The notes under the pieces are model-generated. The model was not told the origin of the DNA. It saw only the letters and a program-made list of their open reading frames with translations, and searched no databases. From NCBI GenBank assembly GCA_963761425.1, contig CAVXGQ010000004.1, forward strand, positions 186,001-250,000: a DNA stretch of 64,000 bases, in the 5' to 3' direction. A program made the translations under genes and the position numbers. The DNA is from Bog-793 sp963761425 (GTDB lineage: Bacteria > Actinomycetota > Acidimicrobiia > Acidimicrobiales > Bog-793). Of the stretch, positions 53,926 through 62,894 are shown in pieces; the first letter of the stretch is position 1; the number at the start of each line of letters is the position of its first letter.

Positions 53926-55052
53926 CCGCCGATCGCGGCCTTTTCGGGCTCATATACGGCTGGCTGCCGGACGGTTTCGCCCCGGAGGACCCGATACGCC
54001 TCGGCTGAGGACTCCCAGCGCTGCTCGATGCGCCCAAACCGCCAGATGGCCAGCGCCGCCATCCACACCACGACGAACAACCCGGCGATGACGAATCCGG
54101 CGAGATTGATGTTGAACCCGGCGAAGGTACCCCAGAAGCCACCGAGGTGGAGTTCGTTCGCGACGAGTCCGAGAATCTCGATGGTGCCCACCACGAAGGC
54201 CACTGCGACCGAGAGCCCCGTAATCGTGAGGTTGTAGTACACCTTGCGGACCGGCTGGGCGAAGGCCCAACCGTAGGCGAAGTTCATGAACGAACCGTCG
54301 ACCGTGTCGAGCAGCGTCATCCCAGCGGTGAAAAGAACCGGCAGCGCCATGACCGCGTACCACGGCAGCGCCGACTCGGCGGCTCCCGCCGTCGCGGCGA
54401 GAAGCGCGATCTCCGTCGCGGTGTCGAACCCCAACCCGAACAACACGCCGACCGGGTACATCTGCCAGGGACTGGAGATCGCGCCGAGGCGCCTCCCGAG
54501 GATCCGGAACATGAAGCCCCGCGCCTGGAGCTGGTGCTCGAGCTCGTCCTCCGCGTAGATACCGCGCCTCATCTGGAAAAAGATCCGCGTCACCCCTACG
54601 AGGATGACGACGTTGATTGCGGCAATGAGATAGAGGAACGAGCCGGAGACCGCCGTCCCCACCACGCCGCCGAAACTCTGCAGCGCCGAATGCGGGTCCT
54701 GCACCACGTGGAAGACGCTCCTGGTCGCGATGGTCAACGCCACGCCCATCGCTACGACGATCGTGGAATGGCCGAGGGAGAAGAAGAACCCCACGCTGAG
54801 CGGCCGTTTGCCCTCGGCCATGAGCTTGCGGGTGGTGTTGTCGATCGCCGAGATGTGATCGGCGTCGAAAGCGTGACGCAAGCCCAAGGTGTAGGCGGTG
54901 ACTGCCACGCCGATCCCGAGCAACTTGTAGTGCGCCGGCAAGATGGCGAATACGAAGATGCCCCACCCCAGAGCGTGCAGTGCCGCGATCACCAGGGTCA
55001 TGCCACCGACCCGGCGCCACTCCGCCACGCTGAGCGATTCTGGCGCCCTCAC
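53922..55052 (-). CDS. NiCoT-family nickel/cobalt permease
   Basis: A 376-residue protein with about eight transmembrane helices. The family signature H-x4-DH is in LRHAFDADHISAIDNTTRKL; the second and third motifs read FFFSLGHSTIVVAMG and LGFDTATEIALLA, and GMTLLDTVDGSFMNFAYGWA is present. High-affinity Ni2+ or Co2+ uptake. In this window the nickel user is the LarBC cofactor pathway. A palindrome at 55115-55127 upstream may be its operator. Confidence 0.93.
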   Translation of the reverse strand: MRAPESLSVAEWRRVGGMTLVIAALHALGWGIFVFAILPAHYKLLGIGVAVTAYTLGLRHAFDADHISAIDNTTRKLMAEGKRPLSVGFFFSLGHSTIVVAMGVALTIATRSVFHVVQDPHSALQSFGGVVGTAVSGSFLYLIAAINVVILVGVTRIFFQMRRGIYAEDELEHQLQARGFMFRILGRRLGAISSPWQMYPVGVLFGLGFDTATEIALLAATAGAAESALPWYAVMALPVLFTAGMTLLDTVDGSFMNFAYGWAFAQPVRKVYYNLTITGLSVAVAFVVGTIEILGLVANELHLGGFWGTFAGFNINLAGFVIAGLFVVVWMAALAIWRFGRIEQRWESSAEAYRVLRGETVRQPAVYEPEKAAIGG

Positions 55053-55114
55053 CTTCGAGTACCCCCCGTGGCCATCGCCCTAGACCTGTACATTCCTGGG
55101 CTCAGTTTAACCAA

Positions 55115-55127
55115 ATGCGAATTGCAT
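55115..55127. promoter_or_regulatory. candidate metal-regulator operator upstream of NiCoT
   Basis: ATGC-GAATT-GCAT, a perfect short inverted repeat in an AT-richer patch 63 bp upstream of the NiCoT start. A wider pair TTGCAT (55122-55127) and ATGCAA (55143-55148) overlaps it. TGC/GCA half-sites recall nickel-responsive Nur boxes, but spacing differs from the published form. Confidence 0.35.
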
Positions 55128-55251
55128 GCAGCTAGGGAAGATATGCAATAACCCCACGGGGCCCGCGAGGAGAGCCTCAGCGCCTCCCTGGGCCGCCGAA
55201 CACCCCAGGAGGACGCGACCTGCGGCACGACCTCATCGCCTGGACGCAGCC

Positions 55252-56268
55252 TCAGCAGGGACGCACCGAATAGGCGTCGCCGATCTCGTCGAGGTGACCT
55301 CGCAACTCGTCTTCGTGCAACAAACCGGCCTGCGAGCCCAGTTCGTGCGACACGCTCATGAAGTTCACCGCCGGCCAGCGCAGGGCTTCGGCGAACGGCA
55401 GGCCCCGGACCAGCGCCGCAACCAGCGTCGCAGCAAAGGCGTCCTCCGCCCCGGTCCGGTCGAGCGGTGCGCTCGAGTCGGGGAAGGGCGAGACAAGGTA
55501 GCGCTGGGTGCCGTCCGTCGCCACGGCGCCTCCCGCCTCGTCCAACACGACGACCTGGCGGGGGCCCAGCTTGAGCAGCGGGTCGAGCAGCCCAACCAGA
55601 TCGCCGACGTGGCTCCCGGTGATGGCGACCGCCTGGGCATGGTTGCAGATGAGGATCTCCGCGCGCTCATATAGGCGCGCGAGCCGGTCCACCCCCTCCT
55701 CGACCTGGAAGGTGCCGGGCTGAAACGCCACCCGGACCCCAGGGTTCTCGGCAAGCCAGTCGGCGATCTGGTCCTGGTAGTCCAGCGCGTACGGCCCGAG
55801 GGAGGTGAGGTAGAGCCAGGTCGGCACCTCGCTCGGCCGCAGATGCGGCCAGTGGTAGTCGAACGCCTCGTGCCAGACGAGAAGCGTCCGTTCCCCATGG
55901 AACGACAGCACGAAATTGCGGTTGGTGTGGGCAGGCGAGTCGATGTGGACGAGGCGCGTGTCGACGCGCTCGGTGTGCAGCGCCCCGAGCAGGTCGCGCC
56001 CGACCTCGTCATGGGCCAGGAAACTCGCCAGAGCGACGCGGAGCCCAAGGCGGGCGAAAGCCACGGCCGCGTTGGCGGCGTTCCCCCCGGCCTCGACGGT
56101 GGTGGCCTTCTCGTAGGGAATCTTGGCGCCCAGCGGGAACTCGAGCCACGTTCCCCGCTCGTCGACGCGGCTTTGCACCTCGCTGTCAGACAGCCGGATG
56201 AACAGGTCGGTCGCCACGTCCCCCACGCTGATCACGTCGTAGCGCTGGGCTGGGGTCACAAAACCCAT
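55252..56268 (-). CDS. PfkB-family carbohydrate kinase (altered GAGD motif)
   Basis: Ribokinase-fold sugar or nucleoside kinase, 338 residues. N-terminal YDVISVGDVATDLFIRL, signature 1 VEAGGNAANAAVAFARLGLR, and signature 2 region APLDRTGAEDAFAATLVAAL. The catalytic Asp is present, but the anion-hole GAGD reads GAED (codon GAG). Substrate unknown; the sequence HTNRNFVLSFHGERTLLVWH is unusual. Stands alone between NiCoT and a membrane protein. Confidence 0.85.
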   Translation of the reverse strand: MGFVTPAQRYDVISVGDVATDLFIRLSDSEVQSRVDERGTWLEFPLGAKIPYEKATTVEAGGNAANAAVAFARLGLRVALASFLAHDEVGRDLLGALHTERVDTRLVHIDSPAHTNRNFVLSFHGERTLLVWHEAFDYHWPHLRPSEVPTWLYLTSLGPYALDYQDQIADWLAENPGVRVAFQPGTFQVEEGVDRLARLYERAEILICNHAQAVAITGSHVGDLVGLLDPLLKLGPRQVVVLDEAGGAVATDGTQRYLVSPFPDSSAPLDRTGAEDAFAATLVAALVRGLPFAEALRWPAVNFMSVSHELGSQAGLLHEDELRGHLDEIGDAYSVRPC

Positions 56269-56511
56269 CTTCCTCCTCCCACCAGCCAGCTAATCCTCGC
56301 CCGAGGACTGATCTGGACGACGCGTCACCTCGTACCTTGCCGGCTCAAGCTAACTCTAGGTGAGACGGAGGCTCCGGGATGGTGGCCCCCCGACGGCTCG
56401 GCGCCTTTCCCGCCGGGCCGAAACCGATCCCCCGACTCATCGCGCCAAAAACATTTAGCGTGGTAGGTGCGAAGTTCCTGATGTCCTGCTCGCAGGAAAG
56501 GACAAGCACCT

Positions 56512-57018
56512 ATGGAGATGGATACGACAGACATGCAGCACGGCAGCCACAGCGCGCGGATGACGGTACCTCGGTTCAGCGTCGGCTTGGCTGGTCTTCT
56601 CATCGTCCTGCTCGGTGCGTGGGGCGGCATCGTGCCCTTCATCGGCCCGACCTTTGGATTCAGCGCCGACGGCGCGGGATCGTGGTACTGGGATCTTGCG
56701 CACGCCCTGTTGTCGCTCGTTCCCGGGGCGGCAGCGGTCGTGGCGGGACTGCTCATCGTGACGGGTGTCGGAACGAAGATGTTCCATGTCGCGGCGACGA
56801 GTTTGGCCGGTTTGCTCGCGGTGATCGCTGGAGCCTGGTTCGTCATCGGCGCGGTGGCGTGGCCCGTTCTGCAAAACGTGTTGAGCTACTTTGTTCCCGG
56901 CTCAGCGCTCACCGAACTCGAGTACTTCATCGGGTACTTCGGCGGCGCCGGATGCCTCCTCATCGCGCTCGGCGCGTTCGTCCTCGGTAGGTCCGCGACC
57001 ACCAAGAGGGCCGCCTAG
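56512..57018 (+). CDS. small tetraspan membrane protein, unknown
   Basis: A 168-residue protein with a short hydrophilic N-terminus containing Met/His/Asp (MEMDTTDMQHGSHSAR) and four transmembrane segments (VGLAGLLIVLLGAWGGIVPF, LLSLVPGAAAVVAGLLIV, LAGLLAVIAGAWFVIGAVAW, YFGGAGCLLIALGAFVLG). No family recognised. A purine-rich GGAAAGGAC lies 6-14 nt before the start. The Met/His-rich start could bind metal, but this is speculation. Confidence 0.65.
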   Translation: MEMDTTDMQHGSHSARMTVPRFSVGLAGLLIVLLGAWGGIVPFIGPTFGFSADGAGSWYWDLAHALLSLVPGAAAVVAGLLIVTGVGTKMFHVAATSLAGLLAVIAGAWFVIGAVAWPVLQNVLSYFVPGSALTELEYFIGYFGGAGCLLIALGAFVLGRSATTKRAA

Positions 57019-57210
57019 CCAAACGCGTTCTCACTGCTTCTCAATTGAGGACCGGGCCCGGTTCGACGAGGCGCGACAACCTCGTTCCACTCACCCGCCG
57101 ATCGCCGGTCGGGCGCCGTCCGTCGAGTCCCGGTGTCCGCGATTTCGAGCGCGGCACTCTGTCGCGCCCGGGTGGCGCGGTTCCGGGCCGGTGCTCTCGG
57201 GCCACCTGGG

Positions 57211-57284
57211 TGGAGCTGACGGGATTCGAACCCGTGACCTACTGGTTGCAAACCAGTCGCTCTAACCAGCTGAGCTACAGCCCC
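57211..57284 (-). tRNA. tRNA-Ala (anticodon TGC)
   Basis: A 74-nt cloverleaf on the minus strand. The acceptor GGGGCTG pairs with CAGCTCC (one G-T), the anticodon stem ACTGG/CCAGT encloses TTTGCAA (anticodon TGC), and the T-arm is ACGGG-TTCGAAT-CCCGT. Followed by CC but no full CCA context beyond ACC. Confidence 0.95.
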
Positions 57285-57330
57285 GCCAGCACCAAGCCTA
57301 CGCGCCAGCGGGACCGATTCCACCGGGTAC

Positions 57331-58341
57331 TCAGTGGGTCCCGGCTGCGGCACGCAGCGCCTGACGCACCGACTTCGTCGTCGCGGTGACTGCAGAGGGT
57401 TCGTAACCGCAATGCGCCATGCAGTTGTCACAGCGCGGGTCGCGCCCCCGCCCGTACTTGTCCCAGTCGGTGGTCTCGACCAGTTCCTTGTAGGTCGCGG
57501 TGTAGCCGTCGCTCATCAGATAGCAGGGCCGCTGCCAGCCGAAGATCGAGTAGCTCGGGATCCCCCAGGGCGTGCACTGGTAGTCAACCTTGCCCTCGAG
57601 GAAGTCGAGGAACAGCGGCGTGTGGTTGAAGCGCCACTTCTTGCGACGCCCGTCAGCGAAGACCTCGCGGAAGACCTCCCGGGCCCGGTCGACCGGCAGG
57701 AAGTGCTCCTGGTCGGGCGCCTTCTCGTAGGCGTAGGCCGGCGAGATCATCATCGCGTCGACCCGCAGCTCGTCGTTCAAGAAATCGAGGACCTCGCGGA
57801 TTGTCTTGGCGGAATCGTTGGTGAAAAACGTCGAGTTCGTCGTGACGCGGAAGCCTTTCGACTTGGCCAACCGGATCGCCTCCACCGCCGTGTCGAAGAC
57901 TCCTGGGCGGTCGACGGAGGCATCGTGGCGCTCCCTCAACCCGTCGAGATGGACGACCCACGAGAAGTACGGCGAGGGCTTGAACCGGTCGATGCGCCGC
58001 TTCAAGAGGATCGCGTTCGTGCACAGGTAGACGAAGCGCTTGCGCGCGATGAGGCCCGCGATCATCTCTTCGATCTGGGGATGGAGCAACGGTTCGCCGC
58101 CGGCGACCGACACCATCGGCGCGCCACACTCCTCGATCGCCGCGAACGCCGCCTCCGGGGTGAGCCGCTGGCGAAGGATCTCGGTCGGGAACTGGATCTT
58201 GCCGCACCCGGGACAGGCCAGGTTGCACGCGAACAGGGGTTCGAGCTCCACGATCAACGGGTACTTCTCCCGTTTCGCGAGCCTCTGCCGGAGGAGATAG
58301 GTCGCCATGCGGAGGTTCTGTCGGATCGGTATGGGCATCAA
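57331..58341 (-). CDS. hpnH: adenosyl-hopene transferase HpnH (radical SAM)
   Basis: Radical SAM enzyme that adds an adenosyl group to diploptene, opening the side-chain pathway to extended hopanoids. The 336-residue sequence has the cluster motif CNLACPGCGKIQFP (Cx3Cx2C), VSVAGGEPLLHPQIEEMI, FVYLCTNAILL and a C-terminal Cys-rich CDNCMAHCGYEPSAV. Start MMPIPIRQNLRMATYLLRQR as in other HpnH. Last gene of the hopanoid operon. Confidence 0.96.
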   Translation of the reverse strand: MMPIPIRQNLRMATYLLRQRLAKREKYPLIVELEPLFACNLACPGCGKIQFPTEILRQRLTPEAAFAAIEECGAPMVSVAGGEPLLHPQIEEMIAGLIARKRFVYLCTNAILLKRRIDRFKPSPYFSWVVHLDGLRERHDASVDRPGVFDTAVEAIRLAKSKGFRVTTNSTFFTNDSAKTIREVLDFLNDELRVDAMMISPAYAYEKAPDQEHFLPVDRAREVFREVFADGRRKKWRFNHTPLFLDFLEGKVDYQCTPWGIPSYSIFGWQRPCYLMSDGYTATYKELVETTDWDKYGRGRDPRCDNCMAHCGYEPSAVTATTKSVRQALRAAAGTH

Positions 58342-58444
58342 GTGTCACCCGTCTGTTGGTGTGGTTGGTCGAGAGAGGAAATCGGTCTTCAGTGGGGACG
58401 GACCCCGATCGTCAGCCCGAATCGAGCGCTGCGGACCGGCCCCA

Positions 58445-60439
58445 TCAGCACCCGGCCCTGGCGTGCAGCGCGCCGCGCACGCGGCGGGTTTGGTTCGCGG
58501 CTTCGGTGGGCGCGCCCCCGACGGCCAAAGTCCCGTCGACGGCCCGGCACCACCGACCGAGGGCTGAGAGCGGGAAGACGAGCCGGTAGAGGTGGTAGTT
58601 GAGGTAGAAGTCGCCGGGAAATCCCGTGCCGGTGTACCACGGTTCGTCCCAGTTCCCGTCGGCGAGCTGCGTCGCCACCAACCAGGCCACCCCACGGCGG
58701 GCCGCGGCGGCCCGGGCCTCACCCGCGGCCACCAGCGCGAGCAGGGCCCAGGCGGTCTGGGAGGCGGTCGATGCTCCCTGAGCGCGCCGGGTCGGGTCGT
58801 CGTAGGAGCGGATGTCTTCTCCCCAGCCGCCGTCGTCGTTCTGGTGCGCTTCGAGGAATCCCACCGCCCGGCGGATCGCCGGGCCCCCAGGGTCGACTCC
58901 GGCCGCGACCAGTGCCGGCACCGCGGCACCGACGCCGTAGAGGTAGTTCACACCCCACCTCCCGAACCAGGCCCCGTCGTCTTCTTGGGCCTCGAGCAGC
59001 CACTCGACCCCGGCCGCCAGCACCGCCGGATCTGCCGCCTCCTCGTAGGCCAGCATCTCCACGACGTGGGCGGTGACGTCCGCGCTCGGAGGATCGATCA
59101 CCGCGCCGAAATCGCAGAACGGCAGCTCGTAGAGGATCTCGCGGACGTTGTCGGCGTCGAAGGCGCCCCAGGCGCCCCCCTTGGACGCCATCCCCTGAGT
59201 CCAGGCGATCGCCCGCCGCACGGCCGCCTCGAGCGCTCCCGGGTCGACATAGGCGACCCGGCGCAACGCCAGCACGACTTCGGCGGTGTCGTCGATATCG
59301 GGGTAGTTGTCGTTCTCGAACTCGAAGGCCCAGCCACCCTGGGAAACCTTCGGCCGGCGCACCGACCAATCCCCGCGCACCCGGACCTCCCGATCGAGGG
59401 TCCATCTCGTCGCCCGCTGGAGGGCCTCGTCCTCGGGGGAGAGCCCGTCGTCGACCAGCGCGATGACGGCGAGCGCGGTGTCCCAGACCGGGGATTGACA
59501 AGCCTCCAGGCGGCGCAGGCCGCCCTCGCGCACCAGGAACCGCTCGAGACCGGCGAAGGCCGCCGCCAGCACCGGATGGTCGAGGGGATAACCCCGGAGG
59601 TGCAGCGCGAGGATCGAGTAGACCCACGGCGGCTGGATGCCCCCCCAGCTGCCGTCGGCTTCCTGGCGTTGGACGATCCAGGTCTCCGCCTTGCGCAACG
59701 CCGCTTCCCGCACCGTCTGGCGCAACGGCGGTCGGCCCGCGATCTGCTCGTAGCAGTGGAGAACCCGGTCGAGCAGTATGAATCGACCGGTCCAGTCGCG
59801 CAGGGACGGGCCCGGGAGGTCCGGTCTCCGCCCGCTACGCAGCTCGTCAAGGCGGAACGCGATCGGGCGCACCGGCCGGTAGGCACCGACCACGGTGATG
59901 GCGACCGCCGTCTGCCGGGCCCAACACCCGAAGTCGTAGATGTTGCCGGGGACCCACGCCGGGAGCGCCACGATCTCCGGCGGCATCGTCGGCAGGTCGT
60001 CCCAGGGCCACAGTCCAAAAAGCGCCAGCCAGATCCTCGTGAACACCCGGGAGCCCTCGATGCCGCCGGCGTCTCGCACGAACGCCGCGGCCCGGGCCAT
60101 GTGGGGGTCCGTCGGTTCGTCACCGGCGAGGCGAAGCGCGCAATAGGCCTCGATGGTCGTCGACAGGTCCCCCGGGCCCCCGTGATACGTGGCCCACGTC
60201 CCGTCGGACCGCTGCTTCGAGCGGATCCAAGCCGCGGCCTCGGTAGTGTCCTGGGCCCGGCGAATCCCGAGAAACTCCCGCAGCAACAGGTCCTCGGCGT
60301 CCATCGTGACGTTGGTTTCGAGCTCACCTTTCCACCAGCCCTCGGCCTGTTGCATCCCGAGCAGGTGGGCGCGTGCCCGTTCCCGGGCGCGACGGGCCGC
60401 GTCGAGCTCGGACGCTTCGATCGGCTCGGTCTGCTCCAC
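58445..60439 (-). CDS. shc: squalene-hopene cyclase
   Basis: Membrane-associated cyclase turning squalene into hopene/diplopterol. The 664-residue length is normal. The catalytic DxDDTA motif is in YPDIDDTAEVVLALRR (about residue 380). QW-type repeats are visible (for example DGSWGGIQPPWVYSILAL, GWAFEFENDNYPD, DGAWFGRWGVNYLYG, DDGGWGEDIRSY, DGNWDEPWYTG). It lies between the prenyl synthase and hpnH genes, in the expected operon order. Confidence 0.97.
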   Translation of the reverse strand: MEQTEPIEASELDAARRARERARAHLLGMQQAEGWWKGELETNVTMDAEDLLLREFLGIRRAQDTTEAAAWIRSKQRSDGTWATYHGGPGDLSTTIEAYCALRLAGDEPTDPHMARAAAFVRDAGGIEGSRVFTRIWLALFGLWPWDDLPTMPPEIVALPAWVPGNIYDFGCWARQTAVAITVVGAYRPVRPIAFRLDELRSGRRPDLPGPSLRDWTGRFILLDRVLHCYEQIAGRPPLRQTVREAALRKAETWIVQRQEADGSWGGIQPPWVYSILALHLRGYPLDHPVLAAAFAGLERFLVREGGLRRLEACQSPVWDTALAVIALVDDGLSPEDEALQRATRWTLDREVRVRGDWSVRRPKVSQGGWAFEFENDNYPDIDDTAEVVLALRRVAYVDPGALEAAVRRAIAWTQGMASKGGAWGAFDADNVREILYELPFCDFGAVIDPPSADVTAHVVEMLAYEEAADPAVLAAGVEWLLEAQEDDGAWFGRWGVNYLYGVGAAVPALVAAGVDPGGPAIRRAVGFLEAHQNDDGGWGEDIRSYDDPTRRAQGASTASQTAWALLALVAAGEARAAAARRGVAWLVATQLADGNWDEPWYTGTGFPGDFYLNYHLYRLVFPLSALGRWCRAVDGTLAVGGAPTEAANQTRRVRGALHARAGC

Positions 60440-60441
60440 GC

Positions 60442-61491
60442 CTAGAACTCCCTCTCGATGACGAAGCGCGCCACCTCCGCGAGTTCGGCCCGCGCGGCGG
60501 CGGCGAAAACCGGCGAGTCCAAGGCAGCCAGCGCCGCGGCGAGCCGGCGACGTGCCTCCTCCGAGGAGATCTCGCGACCTCCGGCCTTTTCCACCAGCTC
60601 GGTCGCCCGGGCGATCTGCTCGTCACCGAGGCTTGGCGTCGCAAGCAGGGCGGCGAGCTCCGCGGCACCACCGCCGCCGGAGGCCAGCGCCGCCACGACG
60701 GGGAACGTCTTCTTGTGCTGGCGCAGGTCGCTCCCGGCGGGCTTGCCGGTGCGCGCCGGGTCCCCCCAGATGCCGAGCAGGTCGTCGACCGCTTGGAAAC
60801 CCAGCCCGAGCTCGAACCCGAAGCGATCGAGCGCCGCCACCGCCTCGGCCGGTGCGCCGGCCAGCTCGGCACCAATCGAGGCCGCGCAGGCGAGCAAGGC
60901 GCCGGTCTTGCGGCCCTCCATGGCGAGGCATTCGGCCACGTCCACGCCCGACAGCGTCTCGAACGCCATGTCGAGCGCCTGCCCCGCGATCATCGCGGCC
61001 GTCGAATCGGCGATTCGCCGTGCGGCACGGCGCGCGGCGTCACCTTCGCCGACCCGACCGAACTGCAACATCCCGCCCGGGTCGAGCAGGATCTGCTGCG
61101 CCAACGCGAGCAGGGCGTCGCCGACGATCACCGCCTGCCCGATGCCGAACACCGCCCAGACCGTCGGGCGGTGACGCCGTTCCGCGTCGCCGTCGATCAC
61201 GTCGTCGTGGATCAGCGAGAAGTTGTGAACGAGCTCGACCGCGACGCCGCCGGGGATCCCCACCACGGCCTCGGCCCCCACCGCCTCGGCAGACAGGATC
61301 GCCAAAGCCGGTCGCACGCCCTTGCCTCCGTTGCCGCCTAGCGAGCACCCGTCAGCGTCGGACCAGCCCAGGTGGTACTCGACGACCGGTCTCATCTCGG
61401 CCGAGAGCCGGTTGATCGCCACCCGCATCGCCGGCACGATGAGATCACGCGTCCGCTCGAACACCGCGGGTGACTTGTCCGTCCGAATCAC
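60442..61491 (-). CDS. polyprenyl (farnesyl/geranylgeranyl) diphosphate synthase
   Basis: Head-to-tail prenyl transferase of 349 residues. FARM motif LIHDDVIDGDAERRHRPTVW (DDxxD), second Asp-rich motif FQAVDDLLGIWGDPARTGKP (DDxxG...D), and GGKGVRPALAIL near the N-terminus. In the hopanoid operon it should supply farnesyl diphosphate for squalene. Overlaps hpnE by 4 nt and is 2 nt from shc. Chain length is not certain from sequence. Confidence 0.93.
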   Translation of the reverse strand: MIRTDKSPAVFERTRDLIVPAMRVAINRLSAEMRPVVEYHLGWSDADGCSLGGNGGKGVRPALAILSAEAVGAEAVVGIPGGVAVELVHNFSLIHDDVIDGDAERRHRPTVWAVFGIGQAVIVGDALLALAQQILLDPGGMLQFGRVGEGDAARRAARRIADSTAAMIAGQALDMAFETLSGVDVAECLAMEGRKTGALLACAASIGAELAGAPAEAVAALDRFGFELGLGFQAVDDLLGIWGDPARTGKPAGSDLRQHKKTFPVVAALASGGGGAAELAALLATPSLGDEQIARATELVEKAGGREISSEEARRRLAAALAALDSPVFAAAARAELAEVARFVIEREF

Positions 61492-62894
61492 GCGACCACC
61501 CCCTGGTCGGAATGAACGAAGGGCGCCCTCGCGTCAACGGCATGCACCGCGTGCGTCGCCGCACGCGTGCCGCTGAGTACGGCCCCCTCCATGGTTGCGG
61601 GCCAACCGGTGTCCGTCCATGCGCCAGCGAGGTAGAGCCGCTCGAACCCCGTCTCCGGACCGGGGCGCAACCGGGCGGTCCCCGGCACCCCCCGGAAGGT
61701 TGCCTCGCGCTCGCGGCTCACGACCGCGTCGACCACGGTCGCCGACCGAGCCCGCGGGAAGAGCTTCCCGAGCGCGTCCGTATAACGCTCGATGAGCACC
61801 TCGGGCCGCTCCCCCTGCTCGACGTCGGCACCGGAAATCGACACCGCCAGCACCTGGCCAGCAGCCAAATCGCAGCCGGCGGCGGCCGTCTTGTCGAACA
61901 CGAACTGGACCGGGGTGTCCAATCCCGCGGCAACCCCGTAGTCGGTGACCTTGCGGTCGTACACGACGTGGATGTCGACGATCGGCGACACCCCGAGCCT
62001 TTCGAGACGGTCCGGGTTGACGATGCCGCCCCGGGGCAGAAGCTGGGCCGCGGCACGGTGTGGGACCGCCACGACGACCGCGTCGGCCTCCACGTGTTGG
62101 CCGTCGACCACCACCCCGGTCGTCGCCTTGGGTCCCTTTCCCGCGGCAAGGTCGATGGCGTCGACCTTCGCCCGGAGGTGGACCTTGCCGCCCAAACTTG
62201 CCAAGAGCGCGGCGGCCGGCTCGACGTGGAGCGACCGGAGCGGCACCCGAGCCCAACCCAGGTCTGCCGCCCCGGCGTGGTCAATCAGCCCAGTCCGGAA
62301 CACCTTGGCACCGAGGGTGAGCGACGCCTCGGCGGCCGCCAGGTTGACCGTCGGGCGCGTGATGAGGTCCCAGAACCGGTCGATCGCCGAGCCCGACTGC
62401 CCGTGGCGGGATAGGAACGAGGCGAACGTCTCCGAATCGAGTCCGGGATCGTCGAGGTCGAGCCGGCGCAGGGCGAGCACCGCCCGCCCCACCCGCGCCC
62501 GGTCGCCCAGCGACAGATGCCGGTACCGAACCAGTGCGCTGGCCAGGTGCGCCGGGGCCGGAAGCCGGTTCCGGCGGATCCACGCGGCCCACGCTTTGCC
62601 GCCGCGGGGATCGGGGCGCAGCACCGGTATCGCCAGCCTCTGTTGCAACACGGCCCGATCGGCGGTGCCCAGCCGCCCGAGGAACCGCCGGTAGCCGGTG
62701 CAACAGCGCAGAAAGACGTGCTGCCCGTTGTCGAAGACCAGGCCGTTGCGCTCGAACGACCACGTCGCACCGCCGAGACGAGGTCGTCCCTCGAACAAGG
62801 TCACCCGGTGACCGGCATCGGCGCACGCGATGGCCGCCGACAGGCCGGCGAGCCCGCCTCCCACGACGACGATGTGCGCCGGTTCGGTCCTCAT
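61488..62894 (-). CDS. hpnE: hydroxysqualene dehydroxylase HpnE
   Basis: FAD enzyme that reduces hydroxysqualene to squalene. The 468-residue protein begins MRTEPAHIVVVGGGLAGLSA (FAD-binding), then FDNGQHVFLRCCTGYRRFLG, SAIDRFWDLITRPTVNLAAA and the C-terminal LYLAGAWTDTGWPATMEGAV FAD signature. Start at ATG 62894, overlapping the hpnD stop (ATGA); an open frame continues 13 codons upstream. Confidence 0.95.
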   Translation of the reverse strand: MRTEPAHIVVVGGGLAGLSAAIACADAGHRVTLFEGRPRLGGATWSFERNGLVFDNGQHVFLRCCTGYRRFLGRLGTADRAVLQQRLAIPVLRPDPRGGKAWAAWIRRNRLPAPAHLASALVRYRHLSLGDRARVGRAVLALRRLDLDDPGLDSETFASFLSRHGQSGSAIDRFWDLITRPTVNLAAAEASLTLGAKVFRTGLIDHAGAADLGWARVPLRSLHVEPAAALLASLGGKVHLRAKVDAIDLAAGKGPKATTGVVVDGQHVEADAVVVAVPHRAAAQLLPRGGIVNPDRLERLGVSPIVDIHVVYDRKVTDYGVAAGLDTPVQFVFDKTAAAGCDLAAGQVLAVSISGADVEQGERPEVLIERYTDALGKLFPRARSATVVDAVVSREREATFRGVPGTARLRPGPETGFERLYLAGAWTDTGWPATMEGAVLSGTRAATHAVHAVDARAPFVHSDQGVVA

